Counted from the stretch's first letter, positions 26,439 through 35,728 are shown. The stretch: DNA of 64,000 nt from Pelotomaculum propionicicum (GCF_004369225.1 NZ_QFFZ01000012.1:18199-82198), one strand, 5' to 3'. The notes: a model not told the origin generated them from the letters alone. Program-made: numbers and translations.

Positions 26439-26636
26439 ATGAAAAGTTACTCATCCCGGGAGATACTACAAATACTAAAAGCAGACGGTTGGTATACGGT
26501 AGGCCAAGAAGGCTCACACATACAGCTTAAACACCCAACCAAGCCCGGAAAAGTAACAGTAAAACACCCGGTACAGGACTACAAACAAAAAACAGTAATG
26601 TCAATCTTCAAACAGGCGGGACTAAAAACAAAGTAG
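26439..26636 (+). CDS. hicA: HicA-type mRNA interferase toxin
   Basis: 65 residues, normal HicA length, dsRNA-binding-like fold. SSREILQILKADGWYTVGQEGSHIQLKHP contains the catalytic histidine in GSH. ATG 26439 follows AAGGAAGGTGGTGGAA. Cleaves mRNA when not held by HicB. The stop is 27 bases before hicB. Confidence 0.9.
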   Translation: MKSYSSREILQILKADGWYTVGQEGSHIQLKHPTKPGKVTVKHPVQDYKQKTVMSIFKQAGLKTK

Positions 26637-26663
26637 ACCCGCTCCCAAAGGGGGTTTATATAA

Positions 26664-27092
26664 ATGAGTGACAAATACATTTTCCCAGCTGTATTTGACC
26701 CATGTGAAGAAGGAGGTTTCAGTGTCACTTTCCCGGACCTTCCCGGCTGTATCACCGAAGGTGACACATTAGAAGAAGCTTTTACTATGGCCAGGGAGGC
26801 CCTTGAGCTCCACCTCTGGGGTATGGAGGAGGATAACGATCCCATTCCATGGCCTACTCCACCCAACAAGGTTCCGGTAACAGAAGGAGGTTTTACCAGT
26901 CTTATTGAAGCAATAATGCCGCCTATCCGAGATAAGATGGCTAATAAGGCTGTGAACAAAACCCTCACCCTTCCCAAGTGGCTTAACGACCTTGCAGAAA
27001 AGAGAAAGGTAAGCTGCTCACGCCTCCTTCAAGATGCCCTTAAAGATTATCTCGGTGTTAGGGACTATAGCCAAACAAAAAAGCAGCCTTAA
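26664..27092 (+). CDS. hicB: HicB-type antitoxin
   Basis: 142 residues. N-terminal HicB-like domain (about 1-80: FDPCEEGGFSVTFPDLPGCITEGDTLEEA) resembles an inactive RNase H fold and blocks HicA. The C-terminal ribbon-helix-helix (about 100-135: LPKWLNDLAEKRKVSCSRLLQDALKDYL) binds DNA. Together with hicA it forms a complete toxin-antitoxin module with operators upstream. Confidence 0.92.
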   Translation: MSDKYIFPAVFDPCEEGGFSVTFPDLPGCITEGDTLEEAFTMAREALELHLWGMEEDNDPIPWPTPPNKVPVTEGGFTSLIEAIMPPIRDKMANKAVNKTLTLPKWLNDLAEKRKVSCSRLLQDALKDYLGVRDYSQTKKQP

Positions 27093-27108
27093 AAAGGGCT
27101 GCTTTTTT
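27076..27108 (+). terminator. Terminator of hicAB
   Basis: AAAAAAGCAGCC and GGGCTGCTTTTTT form a stem with a T run. It overlaps the hicB stop codon. Confidence 0.85.
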
Positions 27109-27137
27109 CTGGTTATTCGAGCCGCTGGTTTTTATGG

Positions 27138-27287
27138 CCGGCGGCTCTCCTGTGCTGCCTTTACTCCTCCTGCCGCCGCTCACCGGCTACCGCTTCGGCC
27201 AACCTGGCGATGCTGGAGGTCAGCGCCTCCAGCTTACTCTCGATGCGCACCAGCAGGTACGCGGCCACGGCCATGGGAAAACCTACA
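27138..27287. repeat. 150-base repeat, copy identical to 37309-37458
   Basis: By eye the two 150-base stretches are identical base for base and end sharply at CCTACA. This one contains the yvrJ remnant and part of its terminator hairpin. Confidence 0.85.
27161..27287 (-). pseudogene. yvrJ remnant, copy B
   Basis: Encodes GFPMAVAAYLLVRIESKLEA and the rest of YvrJ to TAA, identical to the functional copy at 37332-37487, but the first ten codons and ribosome site are missing because homology stops at 27287. Together with copy A it flanks hicAB. Confidence 0.8.
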
Positions 27288-27341
27288 GCCTCATCAGAGA
27301 CAAATTTTTACTGGCATGATACTTGCTTTGAATAAAATAAA

Positions 27342-27444
27342 AGAGACCCAGCTTGTGCTGGTGTCATCGTTAAATGGAAATTCACCCATTACGGCAAATG
27401 AATTCTCACCCAAGCCCCCTGGAGGATGAGGCCATCGGGTCTCT
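27342..27444. other. Candidate structured RNA or mobile-element end
   Basis: An 8-base outer stem AGAGACCC (27342-27349) / GGGTCTCT (27437-27444) encloses hairpins CCAGC-TTGT-GCTGG (27348-27361, alternative pairing at its foot) and AATGG / CCATT (27373-27390), and a GCCCCCTGGAGGATGAGGC segment. On the minus strand the outer stem is followed by TTTTATTTTATT. It matches no riboswitch I know. It could be a non-coding RNA of an insertion sequence. Remaining bases to 27639 hold no gene. Confidence 0.4.
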
Positions 27445-27639
27445 AATCCATGCTCCCGTACAAGGGGCGGCATCGGTTAGCATAGTTTATCATCCTTTTT
27501 TTTAAGTAAAACAAGATGGAAGTTAGCCTGCTTTGGACAATTTAACTAGTCTCCAAAGCAGGCTAAAGAAATAGTGCAATAAAATATAATGTTCAATTTA
27601 AGATATTAATCGTATTATTTGGGATTTACTGCTATTTTC

Positions 27640-29130
27640 TTAGACCAGCAAGGCTAATGGGATTGAGAGCAACAGTATAATCCAACCGACTGCAAGAGTT
27701 ACCCAGGTGAAACTATAAGTAAGCTTATTAGACGCCCATTCATTAAGGTATATCAGAGCGGTTCCTGCAGAAGCTGCCGGTGATCCGAGTGCCATATTAC
27801 AGGCGTAAACCAGCAATATGACTATTATTGCCGGGTCAACCCCCAATATTACGGAAAACTTATAGAATAACGGGGTAAACATGACTACCAGGACTGTATT
27901 GTGTGCAACCTGGGTCAGGCAATTTATTGTTATAAGCGTAAAGGCACAAAAAACAAAGGGACTCATACCTGCCAGATAAGGAGTCATATAATCCATAATA
28001 TATTTCATAATACCTATCTTATCCGCACCCATTGCATCTGCTACCGGCAAACAAGCTGCGAGCATAACAATTGCATTCCAGCTTATACCACCAGAATTCG
28101 CCAATTTATCTAAATCAAACAGCGGCTTCTTATTTAACCTGCTGATTGTCAGGGCTATAATAAGAACAATTATGGAACCGCTCATACCATAATTGGTTAA
28201 TAACTTGGTAATATACCATGCCTTCGGCATAACACTGGGCAGACACATCAGCAATATGAATACGGCAAGTGAATAGACTCCTATCTTTTCCTGTAAGGAT
28301 AATTCAGCTTCCCGATGTTCTGCATACTGCTCTTCGGTAACGTTCATTAATTTGCTGACGTCGGCTTTAAATACATACTTCATTATTAAGACAACCAAAA
28401 AGACAGAAGTAAGAAGAGTTACCGGCAGCATATAGGCCATGTAGCGGAAGAAGTCTATTGAAACAGCGCCCTGGGAAGCACTGGCGAGAAGCCCCATGGC
28501 CAATGCCTGAGCGGATTTGATCGGCAGCGCGAGATAGCCGCCCGTTGCAGCGATACCGACAGCTATAACCATTAATGCAGGAAATTTATTGCCCTTTTTA
28601 TAACCAACTTCATTACAAATCTGATAGGTGATATTCCACATAAGAATCAAGGCTGGATATATATAGGTCATGACTGTAATGCAATATGCAGCCAGCATTA
28701 ACATCAGGACTAATCTCCAGGGGTGATTGACAACAAATTTCCTGCTGAGAAACCAGTAGGCAGCCTTGTTGCACAATCCTGTGTCCGTCAAGTAGGCTGC
28801 GTAAATAAACATTAGGGTAACAAATACCGTAATATTATTACCGAATCCCTTGGCGATAACATCAGCAAGGCTACAATAACCTGACATGCTTAAAGCGATG
28901 ATTGCAACCAGGCTGGTCCAAACAAAGCTCAAGACTACCCATCCGTAGAGCAAGCCAATAAAAATTCCTAAGATCTTCATTGCCGTTGGAGTTAGGGGCC
29001 CAATAGGGGGCAAATAACCGAAGCCAAATACTATTAGAAAGAAAACAATTACTTTACACCAATAAATAAGCGTTTCCCGTAGGGATGCTGACGATTCTTG
29101 ATTCGTTAGAGGGGTATCTGAAGCAGTCAT
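27640..29130 (-). CDS. SLC13/DASS-type anion transporter, first of island
   Basis: About 496 residues from ATG 29130 (GGGAGGCGTAAAGATAG upstream). Eleven to twelve membrane helices in two halves, as in the divalent anion:Na+ symporter superfamily. The family imports di- and tricarboxylates, sulfate or organic sulfonates. Conserved helix-breaking segments (NITVFVTLMF, CLTQVAHNTVLVV, CNMALGSPAASAGTALIYLNEW) are at the positions of the SNT-type motifs, but the exact SNT triplets are altered. A paralogue is at 33873-35345. Downstream of the two reductases on the same strand, separated by a transposase relic at 29346-29726. Confidence 0.85.
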   Translation of the reverse strand: MTASDTPLTNQESSASLRETLIYWCKVIVFFLIVFGFGYLPPIGPLTPTAMKILGIFIGLLYGWVVLSFVWTSLVAIIALSMSGYCSLADVIAKGFGNNITVFVTLMFIYAAYLTDTGLCNKAAYWFLSRKFVVNHPWRLVLMLMLAAYCITVMTYIYPALILMWNITYQICNEVGYKKGNKFPALMVIAVGIAATGGYLALPIKSAQALAMGLLASASQGAVSIDFFRYMAYMLPVTLLTSVFLVVLIMKYVFKADVSKLMNVTEEQYAEHREAELSLQEKIGVYSLAVFILLMCLPSVMPKAWYITKLLTNYGMSGSIIVLIIALTISRLNKKPLFDLDKLANSGGISWNAIVMLAACLPVADAMGADKIGIMKYIMDYMTPYLAGMSPFVFCAFTLITINCLTQVAHNTVLVVMFTPLFYKFSVILGVDPAIIVILLVYACNMALGSPAASAGTALIYLNEWASNKLTYSFTWVTLAVGWIILLLSIPLALLV

Positions 29131-29345
29131 TCTATCTTTACGCCTCCCTCGTATAATAGATTTAGAACCACCGGACAGCCACAATTCCAATTAAGGAAAG
29201 CCCTAAACAACTGTTACCAGGCCATCCAAGGAGGGCTATTGTTTTTTCACCCCCATTTTGATGTAGGGTAAGAATTTTTGATAATACTTAAACTTAACTG
29301 ATAACTAACAGCATTTCTGCTTAACAAGTGAAAATAACTGTTTTT

Positions 29346-29726
29346 TGTGGCTACCAAAAGGCCTGTAATCGATTGAAGTGGCGCTTCCCCAATATCGCCG
29401 GCAGCAAGCGCTCTAAATCACGGGGGCTCTGTGATTCGCCGTGCTCACCGTCCACCTGCGGCGGTACGGTATACACAAAGCCCCATGATGATTTGCGCTG
29501 TTTGCCCCTAATCCCCGTAATTCCAAGGCCTGGAGAAACGTTTACAAGCTGCGATCCGGCTCGGAACGTTCCAACAGCCGAAGAAAAAGGTTTATAAGTT
29601 GGAGCATTGCCGGTCAAAGGCCCTAAGGCCTGGTATTGGCGAGCCCATTTCGATGCCAAAAATCAACATTTGGACGCTTGGGTGGAGCAATCTTTAAAAA
29701 ATGGTTTCGATATCTGGTCTAACTAG
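29346..29726 (+). pseudogene. Degenerate transposase 3' part
   Basis: Pieces in different plus frames read CNRLKWRFPNIAGSKRSKSR, CDSPCSPSTCGGTVYTKPHDD, AWRNVYKLRSGSERSNSR, KVYKLEHCRSK and AWYWRAHFDAKNQHLDAWVEQ, ending at TAG 29724-29726. This order matches the C-terminal half of a DDE transposase common in clostridia (RTSIERCNKREKxDYKLE pattern). At least two frameshifts are present and the N-terminal half is absent. No terminal repeats found. Confidence 0.7.
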
Positions 29727-29799
29727 TTTCATAATTTACCAAACAGGGTGAATCATAAATTACGTAAAAACCTTTTCCGCTTTACACAATTCATCGATA

Positions 29800-31788
29800 T
29801 TACAAAGTTAAACCCGCATCAAAACCTGTATGAACGGCATGTACAATACTGGAAGCCTTTACACAGTCACCAACATTAATAACATCAAATGCAATGTCAA
29901 TAAATTTATCCCGTTCTTCTGCCAAAGATTTCGTACCAACACAAATAATAACAGTATCTGCCTCAATAAACTGCTTGCCATCTGCGTTTTCCACATAAGC
30001 ACCCTTGTCAGTGATTTCCACGCAAGTCGTGTCAACCTTTGTAACGACATTTTTTTCCTGCATTACCTCGATATAAGAAATTCTTTCTGTCAGCTGAGCC
30101 TTTGGTGCGATGAAATGACCCATTTCAACAATAGTGCATTCATGATCCAGGCTGCTCAAGTGGATGGACAATTCAACACCGATATCGCCGCCACCGATGA
30201 TCAGAACTTTTTTACCTACTTTGTCCTCATTGCCAAATACATCAAAAGACATGGTGGCTTTTTCCACACCCGGAATATTAGGTACAATTTGCTCCGCTCC
30301 CACCGCTACGATAACCGCATCAGGATCCAAGTCATCAATCATTTCCGGTGTAGCGAGAGTATTCATCATCACAATAATATTTTGACGTTTTTTAACTTGA
30401 CGTTCCAGGTACTCATGGAAGAGTTTCATTTCTTTCTTAAATGACATCACGTCAGATAACAATGCCTGACCACCCAGTTTGTCAGTTTTTTCGTACAGCA
30501 CTACATTATGACCTCTATCCGCACAACTAATGGCTGCTTGCATACCTGCAACACCGCCGCCAATTATAGCGACTTTTTTTACGCGTTCAGCAGGTGGGAA
30601 CCGTTTCTTGGATGCGCTTTGGAATGCCAGCGGGTTCGTTGCACAATGACGATCGTAACTTGGGGCGCCGAGCAGATGCAGTTCTGTAGTCAACGCTTCT
30701 CTTCTCCCGTGGTCCATGCAATAGTTGCAGCGCAAACATGGACGAATGTCGTCTTCGCGACCTTCCTTGGCTTTTTTGATGATTTCCGGATCAGCCATAG
30801 CAGCGCGAGCCATCAATATATAGTCGGCCTGTCCTTTGGCCAGTATTTCTTCTGCGATTTCCGGATTATATACCGCGCCTACAACCCCAATAGGAATCTT
30901 TACACCGGCCTTTTTCACTATTTCACTTGCATAGGCATTATGCGCCATAGGGAAGAAATTACTAGGATGCTGTTTTGGTCTTGCCATTGCGTCCAAACGG
31001 TTGCCACAGGTGATATGGATCATATCCACATAATCCTGAAAAATCAAACACTGCTGTGCGCAATCTTCCGGCAGAATGCCGCCCGACAATTCATCGTTGC
31101 CATTCAAACGTAATTCAATAAGCAAATCATCACCAATAGCTTCACGGATAGCTTTAATCACCTTTAATGGAAAACGACAACGGTTTTCCACGCTGCCGCC
31201 AAATTCATCTGTTCGATGATTGGTGAGCGGAGACAGGAAATCGTTGAACAACCAGCCATGGCCCATATGCAACAATATACCGTCAAATTTGGCGGTTTTG
31301 CACCATTTAGCATACTGAGCAAAAAGCCTGCAGATTTCTTCCATGTCCTCAAGATTAGCCGCTTTCACTTCATGACCATTTGAAATACGGTTATCAGCTC
31401 CTAATCTAGGATATCCCTCCAGGTTAACGAAAGGGCCACAATGAAGCAATTCTGCAAATGTCAGACCTTTATACGCATGAACAGAACGCTGCAGCAATTG
31501 AAAGTTCATCTGATTGCATGTTTTTGGATTGACATTAAACATATGTTCATGTCCGCCGTCAATAGGAACTTCCATAGGAAGACATACAGAAGCAAATCCA
31601 CCGCGGATATAATTCATACAAGTATCAATACCATAATTGTTGATTCGCCCATCACTATCTTCGCCGCCGCCGGTGGCGATGGAGCCAATTGGAGCTACCA
31701 AAGCCCGGTTTCTAAAAACTACTTTATTTTTACCGACGACCATTGGTTCGAATAAATGCGGGTACTTTTCTTTATAAACAGGTTTCAC
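29800..31788 (-). CDS. Old-Yellow-Enzyme/2,4-dienoyl-CoA reductase-type flavin Fe-S oxidoreductase, copy 1
   Basis: 662 residues from GTG 31788 (AAGGAGGAATCAAAA upstream). Domain order: FMN TIM barrel (about 1-340), four cysteines for a [4Fe-4S] cluster (CLRCNYC and a later RHC, about 345-380), then FAD and NAD(P)H Rossmann halves (KKVAIIGGGVAGMQAA; KVLIIGGGDIGVELS). The order fits FadH, enoate reductase and bile-acid BaiCD enzymes, which reduce C=C bonds conjugated to a carbonyl. At the position of the usual proton-donor tyrosine (HGY) there is W179 in MGHGWLFNDFLSP. Tandem with copy 2, 31 bases apart. Substrate unknown. Confidence 0.88.
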   Translation of the reverse strand: MKPVYKEKYPHLFEPMVVGKNKVVFRNRALVAPIGSIATGGGEDSDGRINNYGIDTCMNYIRGGFASVCLPMEVPIDGGHEHMFNVNPKTCNQMNFQLLQRSVHAYKGLTFAELLHCGPFVNLEGYPRLGADNRISNGHEVKAANLEDMEEICRLFAQYAKWCKTAKFDGILLHMGHGWLFNDFLSPLTNHRTDEFGGSVENRCRFPLKVIKAIREAIGDDLLIELRLNGNDELSGGILPEDCAQQCLIFQDYVDMIHITCGNRLDAMARPKQHPSNFFPMAHNAYASEIVKKAGVKIPIGVVGAVYNPEIAEEILAKGQADYILMARAAMADPEIIKKAKEGREDDIRPCLRCNYCMDHGRREALTTELHLLGAPSYDRHCATNPLAFQSASKKRFPPAERVKKVAIIGGGVAGMQAAISCADRGHNVVLYEKTDKLGGQALLSDVMSFKKEMKLFHEYLERQVKKRQNIIVMMNTLATPEMIDDLDPDAVIVAVGAEQIVPNIPGVEKATMSFDVFGNEDKVGKKVLIIGGGDIGVELSIHLSSLDHECTIVEMGHFIAPKAQLTERISYIEVMQEKNVVTKVDTTCVEITDKGAYVENADGKQFIEADTVIICVGTKSLAEERDKFIDIAFDVINVGDCVKASSIVHAVHTGFDAGLTL

Positions 31789-31819
31789 TTTTGATTCCTC
31801 CTTCTTTGATCCAAAAAAA

Positions 31820-33811
31820 TTAGATCGTTGCCCCGGCGTTCCAACCAGTTTCAACCGCATTGACAATATCGGACGCCTTAATACAATCGCCTACGTTAAT
31901 GACATCAAAGGCTGCATTCTGGAATTTATCCCGTTCCTCAACCATACACCTGGTTCCGGCCGCGATAACTATGCTATCAGCTTCGATAAATTGTTTGCCG
32001 GATTCATTTTCGATGAAAATGCCTTTATCAGTAATCTCCACACATTTAGTTTCAATATATGATTTTACGTTATTTTTTTCCATATATTCCATTGTATGCA
32101 TTCTTTCACTGATCTGAGCACTGGCACATAAGAAGCTGCCCATCTCTACGACAACCACTTCATGGCCCAACCCGGCCAAATGAATGGATAATTCACAACC
32201 CACACTGCCGCCGCCGACAATAGCCACTTTTTTACCTAGTTTATCTTCATGCCCGAAGACATCAAAAGCCATAATAGCATTATCCAAACCCGGGATCGGC
32301 GGTATGACCTGTTCAGCGCCTACCGCTACAATAACCACATCAAAATCAGCCTCTTCAATCAACTCCGGCGTAGCTGAAGTGTTCATCAAAACAATAACGC
32401 CCGCTTTTTTGACTTGTCTTTCCAAATATTCGTGAAATGCTTTCATTTCCTTCTTAAACCACATTACATCGGAAAGCAAAGCCTGACCGCCCAGTTTATC
32501 ACTTTTCTCATATAGTACAACTTTGTGTCCTCTTTCAGCTGCCGTTAGTGCAGCCTGCATACCCGCGATACCCCCGCCGATTACAGCCACTTTTTTGCTG
32601 CGCTCCGGCGCCGGGAATCTGCGTTTGGCCAAACCTTGACAACCTAGCGGATCAACCGCACAACGCCGGTCAAAAGTAGCGTCGTCTTGAATACGAACCT
32701 CTTTGGTAAGTGCGCCGCGCCTACCGCCGTCCAAACAATAATCACAACGCAGGCAGGGACGAATATCGTCCAAACGTCCTTCTCTAATCTTATTTACCCA
32801 ATTATTATCAGCAATCGCTTGTCTGGCTACCACAACATAGTCAGCTTTGCCTTCTGCCAGCAGCCTTTCCGCCAATTCCGGATCCTGGATACTGCCAACC
32901 AAGCCAATCGGAATTTTAACGCCGGCTTTCTTGATAATCTCGGCTGCGGCAGCATTATGAGCTGGTTCCATAAAATGAGTGGGATGCATTTTGGGACGGC
33001 TGGAAGCATCCAGACGAGTTCCGCAGGTAATGTGAATCATGTCAACAATATCTTCAAATATCAATGCCTGTTGAGCAGCATCTTCAGGCACAATGCCGCC
33101 TTCCATCATATCCGATCCATTAAGGCGCAGTTCTATCGTCAAATCGTCACCAATTGCCTTACGAATCCGTTCAATAACCATTCTCGGGAAGCGGCAACGG
33201 TTTTCTACGGAACCGCCGTATTTATCCGTTCTGTGGTTGATTAACGGAGATAAAAAATTGTTCATCAGCCAGCCATGGCCGTAGTGCAGTAAAATAGAAT
33301 CAAAATTGGCCCGTTTGGTCAGAATAGCCGCATCTACATACATTTTAATTACATCTTCCATATCCTCTTCATTCATTTCTTTAACCTGATTGCCATTATA
33401 GACAAAGGCACTGGCACTCATGATCGTACGGCCTGGCCCCGGCAGCATACAGCAGCCGGCATGATAAATTTCGCAAGATGACTTTGTCCCGTATGCATGT
33501 ACAGAACGCTGTAAAAAGTGCATACTCATAAAACCCATCACTTCTGCATCCAATGAGAATGCATTGGCATGGCCGCCATTTTTGGGAATTTCAATAGGCA
33601 CACAGATCGATGCGAAACCGCCCCGGGCAAAATTGGTGTAAAAATCAACTCCATAATCGTTGATACGGCCATTGGCTTCGGCCCCTCCGGCACTGCTGAT
33701 GGACGCCATTGGCGCCAGTAAAATACGGTTTTTGTAGACATCCTTCTTTTTCCCCACCACCATAGGCTCGAACAAATGAGGATATTTTTCCTTATAAAAT
33801 TGTTTTGTCAT
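31820..33811 (-). CDS. Old-Yellow-Enzyme/2,4-dienoyl-CoA reductase-type flavin Fe-S oxidoreductase, copy 2
   Basis: 663 residues with the same domain order as its downstream neighbour: FMN barrel, CLRCDYC plus RRC cluster cysteines, FAD and NAD(P)H Rossmann motifs (KKVAVIGGGIAGMQAA; KKVAIVGGGSVGCELS). The two proteins start almost identically (FYKEKYPHLFEPMVVGK, YKEKYPHLFEPMVVGK) but the barrels have diverged in loops facing the substrate (AGCCMLPGPGRTIMSAS here, CGPFVNLEGYPRLGADN there). Trp181 replaces the usual tyrosine. They may be isoenzymes or a heteromer acting on related substrates. It follows an SLC13 transporter by 61 bases, so operon transcription is likely. Confidence 0.88.
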   Translation of the reverse strand: MTKQFYKEKYPHLFEPMVVGKKKDVYKNRILLAPMASISSAGGAEANGRINDYGVDFYTNFARGGFASICVPIEIPKNGGHANAFSLDAEVMGFMSMHFLQRSVHAYGTKSSCEIYHAGCCMLPGPGRTIMSASAFVYNGNQVKEMNEEDMEDVIKMYVDAAILTKRANFDSILLHYGHGWLMNNFLSPLINHRTDKYGGSVENRCRFPRMVIERIRKAIGDDLTIELRLNGSDMMEGGIVPEDAAQQALIFEDIVDMIHITCGTRLDASSRPKMHPTHFMEPAHNAAAAEIIKKAGVKIPIGLVGSIQDPELAERLLAEGKADYVVVARQAIADNNWVNKIREGRLDDIRPCLRCDYCLDGGRRGALTKEVRIQDDATFDRRCAVDPLGCQGLAKRRFPAPERSKKVAVIGGGIAGMQAALTAAERGHKVVLYEKSDKLGGQALLSDVMWFKKEMKAFHEYLERQVKKAGVIVLMNTSATPELIEEADFDVVIVAVGAEQVIPPIPGLDNAIMAFDVFGHEDKLGKKVAIVGGGSVGCELSIHLAGLGHEVVVVEMGSFLCASAQISERMHTMEYMEKNNVKSYIETKCVEITDKGIFIENESGKQFIEADSIVIAAGTRCMVEERDKFQNAAFDVINVGDCIKASDIVNAVETGWNAGATI

Positions 33812-33872
33812 CTTGATACTCCCTTAATTCATTTTTTAATTCTACGTGGTTTCTTTTTAGCAGATTAATTCT

Positions 33873-35345
33873 TTAAAACAACAGGCCACCAAGTGGATAG
33901 CAAATCAACAATATAAGCACTACATTATAAAGACTGAATGTTAGTCCCAATTTATATGCGGTTATGCCGGGCACCCATTCAGAGTCCCCGTGAATAATCG
34001 CAGCCGGAGTACTTGCCGGGGGTGTAATCAGCCCAATATTGGCGGCAAACAGCATACATATAACCATTGCCTGATCGTTAAGGCCCACAGCCGTACCTAT
34101 AGCGTAAATAATCGGAGTCAATAATGCCGCTGTTGGTATATTATTCGCAAAATTGGTCAAGACACAAGAAATAAGCGCAATCAGACAAACAAACACAATA
34201 GCGCTCTTTCCGCTGACTATCGGGGTGAGGACCAGTACCAGCCAGGCAGATATACCCGTTTGCTTCGATGAAATTGCTCCGGCAATCGTAAGCGCTGCTG
34301 CTAAAATGAAAAGAATTGACCAGGTTACATTTTTCGAAAACAGCTGCGGTATCGTCGGCCTGCTTACAATTTTCATAGCCGCCCAAAGCACCACACTAAT
34401 TGCCATAATACCCGTGTTGCCTATGTTGTTAAGTGTTTTAGTAATATCCCATGTCTTGGGGGCAATAGTTGGAAATAGCATACAAAATACCACCAAAATA
34501 AAATAGCCGATAATAAATTTCTGATAACCCGTTAAAGGAGGTGATTCCAACAGTGCATTTTTACTATTGACAATCTTGGATACGTCGGTTTTGAAGACAA
34601 ATTTCATTAAAGCCAGAGTACCGATTATAGCACCAATTGTCATCGCCACAACAATTAAAAAGTAAGGGCTATACGGAATAGTCGTGCCGGATATTGCCTG
34701 ATAATTGGCAAAGACAGCGGCCTGCAGTGGTTTAAAAGGCAGGAGCATATAGGCCGTGCTGCCCACAAACGCAACACCTACAAACATATGAATTGGCCAT
34801 GATTCCCCCGGTTTAATCCCATAAACTTCGCTGATACGTTTAATAATTGGAAACAATACCAAAACTGCTGCACTCATGGTAATCATCATAGATAAAACGA
34901 CTATTGCTAAAAGAACCATCAGGGTCAATACATAGGGGCGACCTTGGATAAATTTGCGACTGGTCATCCAAACGGCTATATATTCTGTCAAGCCAGCATT
35001 GTCGATAATATTGGTAAACGCAAAGAAGAATAATATCAACAGCACTGTACTGTTTCCAAAGCCTGCGGTAAAGGCTTCGGAAATCTTCATATACCCACTC
35101 AGTCCCAAAAAAACAAGGGCGGCGATACTAGGCCAAAAAAAATCGCCGACTACCAACCATCCATACAACATGCCCAAAAAGATCCCGATTACACTCATAC
35201 CCATTGGCGTCAGCGGGGCAGAAGCTGGAATAAATTTAAATCCAATCATCAGCGCTAATGCAATGCAACAATTAATTAAATAGACAGGAGATATATTAAC
35301 TAATCGTTCCGGTTTTGTGGCAATATTCACAATTACAGCCCTCAC
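33873..35345 (-). CDS. SLC13/DASS-type anion transporter, second of island
   Basis: 490 residues, about twelve membrane helices, related to the protein at 27640-29130 (shared APLTPMGMSVIGIFLGMLYGW and GFGN in the first half). The second half has TNFANNIPTAALLTPI and NIGLITPPASTPAAI, close to the two substrate-binding signatures of the superfamily. Probably Na+-coupled uptake or exchange of a carboxylate or sulfonate. First structural gene of the putative transporter-reductase operon, 61 bases before reductase copy 2. Its upstream region contains the 35-base tandem repeats at 35388-35487. Confidence 0.87.
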   Translation of the reverse strand: MRAVIVNIATKPERLVNISPVYLINCCIALALMIGFKFIPASAPLTPMGMSVIGIFLGMLYGWLVVGDFFWPSIAALVFLGLSGYMKISEAFTAGFGNSTVLLILFFFAFTNIIDNAGLTEYIAVWMTSRKFIQGRPYVLTLMVLLAIVVLSMMITMSAAVLVLFPIIKRISEVYGIKPGESWPIHMFVGVAFVGSTAYMLLPFKPLQAAVFANYQAISGTTIPYSPYFLIVVAMTIGAIIGTLALMKFVFKTDVSKIVNSKNALLESPPLTGYQKFIIGYFILVVFCMLFPTIAPKTWDITKTLNNIGNTGIMAISVVLWAAMKIVSRPTIPQLFSKNVTWSILFILAAALTIAGAISSKQTGISAWLVLVLTPIVSGKSAIVFVCLIALISCVLTNFANNIPTAALLTPIIYAIGTAVGLNDQAMVICMLFAANIGLITPPASTPAAIIHGDSEWVPGITAYKLGLTFSLYNVVLILLICYPLGGLLF

Positions 35346-35387
35346 TTTTTATAAGATATTATTTTTCAAACGCGTTCAATTATTTAC

Positions 35388-35487
35388 CCTGATTAACACT
35401 TCCCTAAATGTCTTGTATTGAACCCAATTAACACCTCCCCACATGTCTTGTATTGAACCCAATTAACACCTCCCCACATGTCTTGTA
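35388..35487. repeat. Tandem 35-base repeat upstream of the SLC13-reductase operon
   Basis: Nearly three head-to-tail units: CCCAATTAACACCTCCCCAC followed by ATGTCTTGTATTGAA. The last two units are identical over their shared length; the first (CCTGATTAACACTTCCCTAA) has drifted. It is about 45 bases upstream of the start of the transporter gene. Each unit contains AATTAACACC and CTTGTATTGAACCCAATT, the latter fitting a loose LysR-box dyad. Between 35488 and 35690 no gene is visible. Confidence 0.75.
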
Positions 35488-35689
35488 GATTCTCGGCAAC
35501 CCTAAAAGCACTTGTGCTAATCGATCAAAAAGTGGGTATATCTGGATCACTACCAGCTTCTCCGCAACTTTAGACAATATAAAACAAAGCTAGACCAAAA
35601 GTTCTTCACTTCGATAATACATAACTTCTCTCTTTCTGAATAATACATTATATAGGATACTAGATATCGGAAAACCCGATAATAAAATA

Positions 35690-35728
35690 AGCCGCTATAT
35701 GACATTCGTTCCATCACATAGCGGCATT
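35690..35728 (-). terminator. Terminator after the LysR regulator
   Basis: GCCGCTATGTGATG and CATATAGCGGC pair on the minus strand, followed by TTATTTTATTA. It would end the lysR transcript before the SLC13 operon. Confidence 0.75.

Noticed and set aside
29130..29800. Complete insertion sequence around the transposase-like sequence
   Set aside because: Only the C-terminal half is present, with frameshifts, and no inverted ends or target duplication could be found.
35388..35487. Short CRISPR array
   Set aside because: Units are head-to-tail without unique spacers and there are no cas genes.
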